Shown: in pieces, positions 13,673 to 20,120 of the stretch
Position numbering within the stretch: position 1 is the first letter of the stretch
Layout of the letters: the number at the start of each line of letters is the position of its first letter
DNA from: CADEED01 sp036274075
GTDB lineage: Bacteria; Pseudomonadota; Gammaproteobacteria; Steroidobacterales; Steroidobacteraceae
Length of the DNA stretch: 20,120 nucleotides
Direction of reading: 5' to 3'
Assembly (NCBI GenBank): GCA_036274075.1
Contig: DASUGK010000096.1
Coordinates: 1 to 20,120 of the forward strand
Made by a program: the position numbers and the translations under genes
The notes under the pieces: model-generated
What the model was told of the DNA's origin: nothing
Database searches by the model: none
The model's input: only the letters and a program-made list of their open reading frames with translations

Positions 13673-15931
13673 TCAAACCGAGAATCCTTCCTTCGTCAGC
13701 GGCAGCGTCCGCACGCGATGCCCGCTGGCCGCGAAGATGGCGTTGCATATCGCCGGCGCCACCGGCGGCAGCGCCGGCTCACCGACGCCGGTGGGCGGGT
13801 TGTCGCTCTGGATGAAATGCACTTCCACCCTGGGATGATTCGCCATGCGCAGCATCGGGTACTGGTGCAGGTTGGACTGCTCGATGCGGCCTTTCTCCAT
13901 GGTGATCTCCAGGCCCAGCATGGTGCTGAAGCCGTCGACCACGGCGCCTTCGCACTGGTTGTTGGCGCCGCTCATGTTGACGATGGGCCCGATGTCGCCG
14001 GCCACCACCACGCGGTGCACGCGCAGCCGCTTGTTGCCGTCGACACTCACCTCGGCCACTTCGGCGAAATGACCGGCATGGCTGAAATGGAACGCCAGGC
14101 CCATGCCGTGCCCCTCGGGCAGCTTGCGGCCCCAGCCGGCCTTCTCGGTGGCGAGCTTGATCACGTCCGCGGCGCGTCCGGTATTCAGGCCCCCCTGCAC
14201 CAGGCGCGGCTCGCCCATGACTTCGAGCAGGAAGTCGCGGTGGTCGCGCCCGGCGGCGGCCGACAACTCGTGCAGGAAACTCTGGATGACCCAGGCCAGG
14301 GAGTTGGAACGCGGCGCGCGCCACGGCCCGGTCGGCGTCCGCAGCGGCAACATGGTCTGAGACAGGAGGTAGTTGGGCAGGTTCTGCGCCGGGAATTCCT
14401 GTTCCGAGATGTTGGCGCCGCTCGACGGCGCCTTGCCGTCGTGCGTGAAGGTGATGAAGTGGTTGCGCCAGGCGATGAGCCTGCCCTGGGCATCGACGCC
14501 GCCCGCCAGTGAATGGAAGCCGCCGACGCGGAAGAAATCCTGCGACATGTCCTGCTCGCGCGACCACACCAGCTTGATGGGCCCGGCGTAGCGCTGCGCG
14601 ATCGCACCGGCCTCGCAGGCGTAGTCGTTCATGAGCCGGCGACCGAAGCCGCCGCCCACGCGCGTCTGGTGGATCCGGACCTTGTCGGCGGTGAGTCCCA
14701 GCGCACCGGCCACGAGCTCGAGCGCGCGGTCCGCAGTCTGGGTCGGTGACCACAACTCGACGATGCCATCGTGCGCCCAGGCCGTGCAGTTCTGCGGCTC
14801 CAGTGGCGCATGCGAAACGAAGGGATAGGTGTAGAAGCCGGAAACGGTTTTCGCGGCGCCCTTGAGCGCCTCGTCGACGGAGCCGGTGTTCACCAGCGTC
14901 TGCGCGCCCACGGGTTGTTTGCCGAGCTCGGCGGCGCGTTTGACGAAATCCGACCAGCTGTCCTTCGATGCGTCGGTTTCGTCCCATTCGACCTCGAGCC
15001 GCTTGCGTGCTTCGAACGCGGCCCAGGTGGTGTCGGCGATGATGGCCACGCCCGGCATGATCTCGGTGGGCTTGCCATTGCCCTCGATGACGAAGGCATC
15101 GCGCACGCCCGGCAGCTTCTTCACGTCCTCGAGATTGGCGCTGCGCACCTTGCCGCCCACCGCGGGGCAGCGCTGGAACACCGCGATCTTCATGCCCGGC
15201 AGCGACTGGTCGATCCCGAACAGTGGTGCACCGGTGACCACCTGCCGGTTGTCGACGCCGGTGTACGACTTGCCCAACAAGCGGTACTCGGACCGCTCCT
15301 TGAGCTTGATGGCATTGCCATCCGGAACCGGCAGCGCGGCGGCCCTGGCCACGAGCGCGCCGTAACCGAGCTTGCGCTTGCCATTCCACACGGCGCTGTC
15401 GCGCGTCGTGCATTCGGCTTCGGGCACTTTCCAGCTGGCGGCGGCGGCCGACACCAGCATGGCGCGCGCCACGGCGCCGGCCTTGCGCAGCTGATCCCAG
15501 CTGTCGGGAATCGAGCGCGAACCGCCGGCGCTCTGCCGGCCGTACACCGCCGGATTCACCGGCGCCTGAAGCACGGTGACGTCGGACCACTTCGCGTCCA
15601 GCTCTTCGGCGATGATCAGCGGAAAGGCTGTCTTGATGCCCTGGCCGATCTCGGGGCCCTTGCTGTAGATGGTGATCGATCCCTGCTTCGAGATCCGCAG
15701 GAAGGCATTGGGCGCGAATTCACCCGCGCCGGCCGCTGCCGCCTGCACCTCGCGACCCATGGAAAACGCCAGCACCAGGCCACCACCGGCGAGTCCGGTG
15801 AGTTTCAGGAAGCTGCGCCGGTCGAGTTTCACGGCATGAAAGCCCGTCGCGCGCGTGCCCGATTCCACCTCGTGCATGAGCTGGCGCAGTTCGTCGTCGG
15901 CCGCGAGGGCCGGATCCGGCATGGCGTTCAT
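13673..15931 (-). CDS. Molybdopterin-binding large subunit, xanthine-dehydrogenase family (IorB-like), Tat-exported
   Basis: This 752-residue protein is the molybdenum cofactor-carrying subunit of a two-subunit molybdenum hydroxylase of the isoquinoline 1-oxidoreductase/aldehyde dehydrogenase type. RRSFLKLTG (38-46), followed by a hydrophobic stretch and an Ala-rich site near 64-68, is a twin-arginine signal. Cofactor-binding motifs are present: VGGGFGRR (425-432), GPWRAP (535-540) and GVGEPALPP (715-723) with the catalytic Glu718. Such enzymes oxidise N-heterocycles or aldehydes in the periplasm; the true substrate is not shown. ATG 15931 overlaps the stop of the small subunit (TGATG). The open frame continues upstream in the small-subunit region, but that part is only a shadow. 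It ends convergently with kinase B. Confidence 0.92.
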   Translation of the reverse strand: MNAMPDPALAADDELRQLMHEVESGTRATGFHAVKLDRRSFLKLTGLAGGGLVLAFSMGREVQAAAAGAGEFAPNAFLRISKQGSITIYSKGPEIGQGIKTAFPLIIAEELDAKWSDVTVLQAPVNPAVYGRQSAGGSRSIPDSWDQLRKAGAVARAMLVSAAAASWKVPEAECTTRDSAVWNGKRKLGYGALVARAAALPVPDGNAIKLKERSEYRLLGKSYTGVDNRQVVTGAPLFGIDQSLPGMKIAVFQRCPAVGGKVRSANLEDVKKLPGVRDAFVIEGNGKPTEIMPGVAIIADTTWAAFEARKRLEVEWDETDASKDSWSDFVKRAAELGKQPVGAQTLVNTGSVDEALKGAAKTVSGFYTYPFVSHAPLEPQNCTAWAHDGIVELWSPTQTADRALELVAGALGLTADKVRIHQTRVGGGFGRRLMNDYACEAGAIAQRYAGPIKLVWSREQDMSQDFFRVGGFHSLAGGVDAQGRLIAWRNHFITFTHDGKAPSSGANISEQEFPAQNLPNYLLSQTMLPLRTPTGPWRAPRSNSLAWVIQSFLHELSAAAGRDHRDFLLEVMGEPRLVQGGLNTGRAADVIKLATEKAGWGRKLPEGHGMGLAFHFSHAGHFAEVAEVSVDGNKRLRVHRVVVAGDIGPIVNMSGANNQCEGAVVDGFSTMLGLEITMEKGRIEQSNLHQYPMLRMANHPRVEVHFIQSDNPPTGVGEPALPPVAPAICNAIFAASGHRVRTLPLTKEGFSV

Positions 15932-16410
15932 CAGGCCTTGCTCCCCGCGAGCTTGCTGGCCGCGGTGTGGATGGCGGCACGGATGCGCTGGTAGGTGCCG
16001 CAGCGGCAGATATTGCCGGCCATGGCGCTGTCGATGTCGGCATCGGTGGGCTTGGGCGTGCGCGCCAGCAGCGCCGCCGCCGACATGAGTTGACCCGCCT
16101 GGCAGTAACCACATTGCGGGACGTCGTGTTCGATCCACGCTTCCTGCAGCGGGTGCAGCGCGGTGGCCGACTTCGCCAGGCCCTCGATGGTGGTGATGTT
16201 CTTGCCGGCCAAGTTGCCCGCCGGCGTGGAGCAGGCGCGGATCGGCTCGCCATCGACGAGCACCGTGCAGGCGCCACACAGGGCCATTCCGCAGCCGAAC
16301 TTCGTGCCGGGCAGCCCCAGGCTGTCGCGCAGCACCCAGAGCAGGGGAGTGTTCGGATCGACGTCCGCGCTGCGTTCCTTGCCATTCACTTGCAGGGTGA
16401 GTGCGCTCAT
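15931..16410 (-). CDS. 2Fe-2S small subunit of molybdenum hydroxylase (IorA-like)
   Basis: The 159-residue protein is the electron-transfer partner of the large subunit. It has the plant-type ferredoxin cluster CGMALCGAC...C (Cys ~40-61) and the second [2Fe-2S] site with CGYCQAGQ and CRCGTY in the helical C-terminal half, the usual two-cluster layout and length of this family. AAGGAG sits 6-7 nt before ATG 16410, a strong site. It has no signal peptide, so it is likely carried out of the cytoplasm folded together with its Tat-tagged partner. No maturation gene (XdhC or MobA type) is seen nearby. Confidence 0.93.
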   Translation of the reverse strand: MSALTLQVNGKERSADVDPNTPLLWVLRDSLGLPGTKFGCGMALCGACTVLVDGEPIRACSTPAGNLAGKNITTIEGLAKSATALHPLQEAWIEHDVPQCGYCQAGQLMSAAALLARTPKPTDADIDSAMAGNICRCGTYQRIRAAIHTAASKLAGSKA

Positions 16411-16513
16411 AGGTGACTCCTTGCATTCGGCTCTACGGGAATGCCGGATCTTATCCCGACTCTGAGACGGGCATCTGGCGGGCCGGCCCGATCACCCTGT
16501 AGCCTCTCGCGCC

Positions 16514-17638
16514 ATGGATCCCCTGCTGCCAATCCTGATCGGCGGTGCCGTCATCGCCGTCGCGGGTGTCATCATTTTCCTGCGCATGACGCGGCAGAAA
16601 CCCGCGCGCGTCGATCCCATCACCGCCACGACCGGGTCGAACCGCACGCTGACGGGCACCAGCCCGACCGGCGATGCGATTGCCATCCATTGGGACGAAG
16701 CCCTGCGCCGTTTCATCGCCTACGCGCTCGATGACGCACCGCGCGAGGCGCTGAGCCGCCCGCAGGATCCCGACCATGCGCCGGTATTCCAGGCGGTGTC
16801 GGACATCCTCGAGCGCATCGAGGCGCGGCCAGAGTTCATTCCTCGCCGCCCGTCGCTGCTGCCGAAGCTGCTGTCCACGGTCAACGATCCGCAGGCGGCC
16901 ATGGTCGAAATCTCGCGCATCATCGCGCAGGACCCGGCGCTCACCGGCAACCTGCTGCGCATCGCGAACAGTCCCATGTACCGCGTGAGCAGCCTGCCGG
17001 TGGAGAGCATCGACCGCGCCGTGACGCTGGTGGGCGTGCAGGGCATCCGCTCCATCATCGCCACCGCGCTCTTGCAGCCGGTGATGACGGGTGGCAGTGG
17101 CATGTACAGCCGCTTCCCCGAGCTGGCCTGGGAACACACGTTGTATTCGGCCTCGGCCGCCGAGATGCACACGGTGCAGATCGAGAAGTCCGAGCCATTC
17201 GTGTCGCAGCTCGTGGGCTTGCTGTATGGTCTTTCGGCCATCGTCGTGTTCCGCATCGTGCGCGACCAGTTCGCCGCCCACCCGCACCTGAGCCCCACGC
17301 CGAACAGCCTGGCGCGCATGCTCGAGACCTGGGTGGCGCCCACCGCCGGCCGCATCGCCGTGAGCTGGGAATTGCCGCAGCGAGTGCAATACGCGCTCGA
17401 GAGCCAGACCCTGGCCGCCGAGCTGCAGATGGAAAACTCGTTGGGCCGTTCGCTGAAGTTCGGAAGGGTGGCCGGTTCGGTGATCGTGTTGTGCCGGCTC
17501 GGCCGCATGACCGAGGCGGAAGCCCGCGCCATCGTGGTGGCCGGCGAAACCCGCCGGCGCGATGCCGAAAGGCTGTGGGACCGGCTTTCCGCGCCCATCC
17601 TCGGGCCTCCCGCCACGGCCACCGGCCGCCTCGCCTGA
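16514..17638 (+). CDS. HDOD-domain protein with N-terminal membrane helix
   Basis: This 374-residue protein begins with a membrane helix (~5-24) and a ~90-residue linker, then an HDOD domain (~110-310), seen in RPSLLPKLLSTVNDP and IIAQDPALTGNLLRIANSP followed by a VTLVGVQGIRSII helix. HDOD domains are HD-fold relatives that lack the metal ligands and act in signalling or stress regulation; none is known to be an enzyme. The protein has no GGDEF, EAL or receiver domain. It starts at ATG 16514, divergent from the IorAB-like pair across ~100 bp, in which I saw no convincing promoter for either side. The terminator at 17798-17825 is the first one downstream. Confidence 0.85.
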   Translation: MDPLLPILIGGAVIAVAGVIIFLRMTRQKPARVDPITATTGSNRTLTGTSPTGDAIAIHWDEALRRFIAYALDDAPREALSRPQDPDHAPVFQAVSDILERIEARPEFIPRRPSLLPKLLSTVNDPQAAMVEISRIIAQDPALTGNLLRIANSPMYRVSSLPVESIDRAVTLVGVQGIRSIIATALLQPVMTGGSGMYSRFPELAWEHTLYSASAAEMHTVQIEKSEPFVSQLVGLLYGLSAIVVFRIVRDQFAAHPHLSPTPNSLARMLETWVAPTAGRIAVSWELPQRVQYALESQTLAAELQMENSLGRSLKFGRVAGSVIVLCRLGRMTEAEARAIVVAGETRRRDAERLWDRLSAPILGPPATATGRLA

Positions 17639-17854
17639 CTCCAGGACTGGTCTGGTACCGGTCCCATACCTCAAGAAATCCGTAGTAAGGGTGGGAGAAA
17701 AACCGTCCTCGTGACACAGAGTAGACGTGGCGCCTGGAACCCTACCGGGCTTCACAGACCAAAGCTGCGGAACAAGACCCCCGTTTCCGCGCTCTAGAAG
17801 CCCCGCCATTGGCGGGGCTTTTTTTGGGGTCGGAAAAGCTAAGATCGCGCACCG
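17639..17854 (+). other. Intergenic stretch of 216 bp with possible structured RNA
   Basis: No protein gene is visible. GGTCTG (17649-17654) can pair with CAGACC (17755-17760), a hairpin (17737-17753; GAA-CCC with GGG-C-TTC) lies just inside the right arm, and the region ends in a strong terminator. It could be the 3' untranslated region of the HDOD transcript or an independent small RNA. I tested it by eye against 6S, SRP, tmRNA and common riboswitches without a match good enough to name it. Confidence 0.3.
17798..17825 (+). terminator. Rho-independent terminator
   Basis: A 10-bp stem (17798-17807 with 17811-17820, AAGCCCCGCC and its complement) around loop ATT is followed directly by a run of T. 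It points rightward and lies 160 nt after the HDOD stop and 30 nt before the GFA-type gene. Confidence 0.88.
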
Positions 17855-18283
17855 ATGGGGGCAAACAACCTGAGCCAGGACATCCAGGGCGGCTGCATGT
17901 GCGGCGCCGTGCGTTATTCCGCCACCGCCAATCCCGCCAACAGCATGATCTGCCACTGCGAGTCGTGCCGCCGGTCGGCCGCATCGCCGGTGGTGGCGTG
18001 GGTCACGTTCGCGAAGTCCGAGTTCAAATTCACGCGCGGCACGCCGCTCGAATACCAGTCCTCGGACAAGGTCTGGCGCAAGTTCTGCGGCGCCTGCGGA
18101 TCGCCGCTGGTGTACGAGCATCTCGACACGCCGGATTTCCTGGACGTCACCACCTGCAGCCTCGACGCGCCGTGGGCATTTCCACCGACGCATCATTCCT
18201 GGCTGAGCGACGACATCGGCTGGGTGAAGTTCGGCGACGGGTTGCCGACGTTCCAGAAGTCGCGGTTTGGCGATCCCTCCTGA
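17855..18283 (+). CDS. GFA/CENP-V domain zinc protein
   Basis: The 142-residue cytoplasmic protein has the zinc ligands of the GFA (glutathione-dependent formaldehyde-activating, CENP-V) fold: GGCMCGAVRY (Cys14, Cys16), CHCESCR (Cys33, Cys35, Cys38) and FCGACGSPL (Cys78, Cys81). Most members are of unknown function; only some are tied to glutathione and formaldehyde, so no reaction is claimed. A weak TAAGAT -10-like box lies just before ATG 17855. The 3' end overlaps the start of the acetyltransferase gene by 17 nt in another frame, which suggests coupled translation. Confidence 0.9.
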   Translation: MGANNLSQDIQGGCMCGAVRYSATANPANSMICHCESCRRSAASPVVAWVTFAKSEFKFTRGTPLEYQSSDKVWRKFCGACGSPLVYEHLDTPDFLDVTTCSLDAPWAFPPTHHSWLSDDIGWVKFGDGLPTFQKSRFGDPS

Positions 18284-18800
18284 GCTCGAGACCTCGCGGC
18301 TGACGTTGCGCCGCCTGGACTCCGAGGACGCGCCTTTCGTCGTGCGCCTGCTCAACGAGCCCTCGTTCCTGCAGAACATCGGCGACCGCGGCGTGCGCAA
18401 TATCGAGGACGCGCATCGTTACCTGCGCGAAGGCCCGCTCGCCATGTACCAGGCCTACGGCTTCGGCCTGTGGCACGCCTCGCGCAAGTCCGATGGCGCC
18501 GCGGTGGGCATGTGCGGCCTGCTCAAGCGCGACACGCTGCCGGACGTGGATATCGGTTACGCCTACCTGCCGGAATTCTGGGGGCAGGGCTACGCCTTGG
18601 AAGCGGCCGAGGCGACCGTACGGCACGCGGCACGCAAGTTCGGCTTGCGCCGCCTCATCGGCGTCGTGTCACAGGGGAATACCGGCTCGATCCGCGTGCT
18701 GGAAAAAGTGGGAATGCGCTTCGAACGCCTGTATCCCATGCATCCCGGAGAACCCGAGGTGCGGCTGTATTCCTGCACCCTCGAGCCGCCTCGCGATTGA
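18267..18800 (+). CDS. GNAT-family N-acetyltransferase (RimJ/RimL-like)
   Basis: The 177-residue protein has the GNAT layout: an ETSRLTLRRL opening strand, a conserved DIGYAYLPEFWGQGYALEA segment whose Q-G-x-A loop binds the acetyl-CoA pyrophosphate, and NTGSIRVLEKVGM near the end, as in RimJ/RimL-type and small-molecule acetyltransferases. The target is not known. The start is a TTG inside the end of the GFA gene; no ATG or GTG in this frame fits, and TTG leaves the N-terminal ETSRL strand intact. It is convergent with the next gene, only 5 nt away. Confidence 0.87.
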   Translation: MAIPPELETSRLTLRRLDSEDAPFVVRLLNEPSFLQNIGDRGVRNIEDAHRYLREGPLAMYQAYGFGLWHASRKSDGAAVGMCGLLKRDTLPDVDIGYAYLPEFWGQGYALEAAEATVRHAARKFGLRRLIGVVSQGNTGSIRVLEKVGMRFERLYPMHPGEPEVRLYSCTLEPPRD

Positions 18801-18805
18801 TGGGC

Positions 18806-19465
18806 TCAGCGGCGCGTCACCGATTCGCCGATGACATTGCCGATCTTGCCGCCCTGGTCGACGCGCAATTCCACGGGACGATCGAAGCGCAATTCACCCT
18901 CGACCACGCAGGTGGAGCAGACGTGCACCTTGACCGGATCACCGTGCTCCCAGCCCCAGTTCCATGACTTGTCCTTCTTGACGTGGATGCCATTGCCCAC
19001 GCGCGCGCCGTCGGTGAGATCGATGTCGCCGTTGTTGGTGGTGAGCTTGCCCACGACCTCGGCTCCGTCGATCTCGATGTCACCCGAGACGGTGCTCACC
19101 GCGCCGCCCACGCGTGCGCGCTTCCCGAGCTCGATGCCGCCGTTGACCGTGGAGATGTCGCGCGCCACGGCCGCGCCTTCGCGCAGATGCAATGAGCCGT
19201 TCACGGTCTTCACCGCGCCGAGCCTGGTTTCGCTTTCGAGCACGATGTCGCCGTTGACGGTACGGGCCTCGTCGGCCGACGCACCTGACTCCACGCGTAC
19301 GTCGCCGTTCACCGTGCTCAGGGAGTCGTAGGACTGGCCGGCGGTTGCGCGGATCGAACCGTTGACGTTGGAAATGCTGCGGCCTTCGGCAGCCTGTGAG
19401 AGGGGGCTCGTGGCCCAGGCGGCGATGACGAGGGTGGCGACGGACAGGCAGACGACGGATTTCAT
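18806..19465 (-). CDS. Exported beta-repeat protein, DUF4097-like
   Basis: The 219-residue protein has a signal peptide (hydrophobic core ~4-18, Ala-rich cleavage region near 24-27). The mature part has seven short repeats built on (T/S)-x-N-G-(D/S/G) at residues 35, 53, 71, 89, 108, 127 and 145, spaced 18-19 residues, as expected of a parallel beta-solenoid like the DUF4097/DUF4098 adhesin-like proteins. A CSTC pair (183-186) follows near the C-terminus. It is probably periplasmic or surface-exposed; no activity is known. ATG 19465 is chosen because it starts the signal peptide; a longer frame upstream is not credible. A possible ECF-sigma promoter lies 36 nt upstream. Confidence 0.8.
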   Translation of the reverse strand: MKSVVCLSVATLVIAAWATSPLSQAAEGRSISNVNGSIRATAGQSYDSLSTVNGDVRVESGASADEARTVNGDIVLESETRLGAVKTVNGSLHLREGAAVARDISTVNGGIELGKRARVGGAVSTVSGDIEIDGAEVVGKLTTNNGDIDLTDGARVGNGIHVKKDKSWNWGWEHGDPVKVHVCSTCVVEGELRFDRPVELRVDQGGKIGNVIGESVTRR

Positions 19466-19500
19466 GGGCGAGACCTGCGTGATCGGTGTGACGTGCCCTA

Positions 19501-19528
19501 TAGACGAGGCCCGTGGCGCAGGGGTTGC
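19501..19528 (-). promoter_or_regulatory. Candidate ECF-sigma promoter of the DUF4097-like gene
   Basis: On the minus strand GCAACC (19528-19523), 16 nt, then CGTCTA (19506-19501) fits the AAC...CGTC pattern of ECF sigma factors. A start near 19495 leaves a ~30-nt leader before ATG 19465. No sigma70 pair at 16-18 nt spacing is visible here. Confidence 0.35.
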
Positions 19529-19556
19529 AAGGCCGCCCGTGGATTCTTGGCATCGG

Positions 19557-19584
19557 AAAAAAGAAGCCCCGCTTTCGCGGGGCT
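19557..19584 (-). terminator. Rho-independent terminator on the minus strand
   Basis: An 8-bp stem (19565-19572 with 19577-19584) around a GAAA tetraloop on the minus strand is followed by a T-rich tail (TCTTTTTT). It ends leftward transcription just before the DUF4097-like gene's promoter, although no gene is seen upstream of it on that strand. Confidence 0.75.
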
Positions 19585-19908
19585 CACTGGTCGCTTGCTT
19601 GCTTGTTTGTGGAGGAGTGTTTTCGCTCTTCTTGTTCTTGTTCAGTGCGGTCTTTGTCGAGCCGCTTGCCAAAGAAGAGAGCAAGCGCTGTGCCAGAGGA
19701 ATCTGACGGCCGCGTCGCGGTCGAATCGGGTCGGGCGGGGCCCCACCAGTGGCAAAGCGCGACTTTGCGCAATATGTCACGTCGTCGGGACGGCCCGTCC
19801 TGTCAAAATCTTCGACACATGTCCCGGGGTGCGGCGCGACATAAAGTCCAGGCGTTCCCGTGGAGTTCCTTTGGGATCAATAGCTTGGATGCACCCTGGC
19901 GAGTGTAA

Positions 19909-20120
19909 ATGACCCCGACAGTCAGAAAACTCCTTCGTACTGCACGACATGTTGCGCTGAATGTCGCCTTCGTCCTGGCACTGGCGCCGTTGGGCGCGAG
20001 CGCGAATTCCATTCCGCGCCCGGAAGGCCTCCAGAGCGACGTGAATTTCTGGATCCGCGTCTACACGGAAGTGACCACGAACGAGGGCTTCCTGCACGAC
20101 GAGCGCAATCTCGACGTGGT
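19909..20120 (+). CDS. MltD-like lytic murein transglycosylase, N-terminal part (3' truncated by window edge)
   Basis: The frame from ATG 19909 stays open to the end, giving 70 residues. The first ~38 are a signal peptide (basic start, hydrophobic core, ASA end). The mature start IPRPEGLQSD, followed by FWIRVYTEVTTNEGFLHDER, matches from memory the N-terminal region ahead of the SLT domain in MltD-type transglycosylases, which cleave the peptidoglycan glycan chain in the periplasm. The catalytic domain and LysM repeats are outside the window. A TAA directly precedes the ATG; the ribosome-binding site is weak. Confidence 0.7.
   Translation, partial: MTPTVRKLLRTARHVALNVAFVLALAPLGASANSIPRPEGLQSDVNFWIRVYTEVTTNEGFLHDERNLDV

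Larger units (their letters stand above)
19466..19908. other. Intergenic region of 443 bp with possible minus-strand small RNA
   Basis: No convincing protein gene. Besides the ECF-like promoter and the terminator below, the minus strand has a 7-bp hairpin (19687-19663), an A/C-rich unpaired stretch with CTCCTCC (19617-19611) that could block ribosome-binding sites, and then the terminator: the layout of a trans-acting small RNA. A further stem GCAAAG/CTTTGC (19752-19768) lies upstream. No clear promoter was found for it. Confidence 0.3.

Noticed and set aside
15932..16426. N-terminal extension of the molybdopterin subunit up to 917 residues
   Set aside because: The extra part is an out-of-frame reading of the 2Fe-2S subunit gene; the Tat signal fixes the start at 15931.
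17690..17825. 6S RNA
   Set aside because: The GAACCC...GGGCTTC hairpin and GTGGCGC recall parts of 6S, but there is no long closing stem and the length between pairable arms is too short.
19616..19706. Possible small hydrophobic peptide after GGAGGA on the plus strand
   Set aside because: The GTG directly abuts the site with no spacing, later TTG codons are too far, and the minus-strand terminator layout explains the region better.
1..20120. CRISPR array, insertion sequence, tRNA, integrase or prophage genes
   Set aside because: None was seen on either strand: no regularly spaced direct repeats, no transposase or integrase motifs, and no tRNA-like fold next to the retron.

Overview
The window is GC-rich throughout (roughly two thirds G+C by eye) and densely packed, with ATGA and TGATG gene overlaps. 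Gene content points to a gammaproteobacterium of the Steroidobacter/Nevskia/Xanthomonas kind: an IorAB-type molybdenum hydroxylase, an HDOD protein, a TerY/PP2C/kinase operon and an MltD-like transglycosylase. That placement is inference; there is no rRNA, tRNA or other marker to fix it.

Layout. (1) 1-384: 3' end of a TauD-family dioxygenase. (2) 381-5278, minus strand: a retron operon, read in transcription order as a large ARM/HEAT-like helical-repeat protein, a winged-helix + SWIM zinc-finger protein, a noncoding RNA (1885-1737) and a reverse transcriptase with an N-terminal membrane helix. The ncRNA is not just assumed. It has a 14-bp perfect a1/a2 inverted repeat, a stem extension that leaves a G free in a UAG context, an msr-like hairpin with a GUUUC loop, a strong msd-like hairpin, and a TTGACA-type promoter that places the start at a1. 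Gene content matches what I recall as the poorly characterised type XIII retrons (ARM + WHSWIM + RT). (3) 5479-13634, plus strand: a six-gene signalling operon: membrane protein, YegI-like kinase A, membrane protein with three CARDB-like extracytoplasmic repeats, VWA protein, PP2C phosphatase, YegI-like kinase B. It is the TerY-P type triad (VWA, phosphatase, kinase) with the kinase and the membrane module each present twice. (4) 16410-13673, minus strand: IorAB-like 2Fe-2S subunit and Tat-exported molybdopterin subunit. (5) 16514-18800, plus strand: HDOD protein, an intergenic stretch ending in a Rho-independent terminator, a GFA/CENP-V-type zinc protein and a GNAT acetyltransferase. (6) 19465-18806, minus strand: an exported repeat protein of the DUF4097 kind with a possible ECF-sigma promoter. 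(7) 19466-19908: intergenic, with a minus-strand terminator and a possible small RNA. (8) 19909-end: start of an MltD-like lytic transglycosylase.

How they work together. The retron is a self-contained defence candidate: RT and ncRNA make msDNA, and the two partner proteins probably sense or execute. None of the partners carries a recognisable toxin or nuclease domain, so the effector mechanism is open. The signalling operon probably couples an envelope-located CARDB sensor to intracellular Ser/Thr phosphorylation, with the PP2C protein reversing it and the VWA protein as a metal-dependent adaptor.
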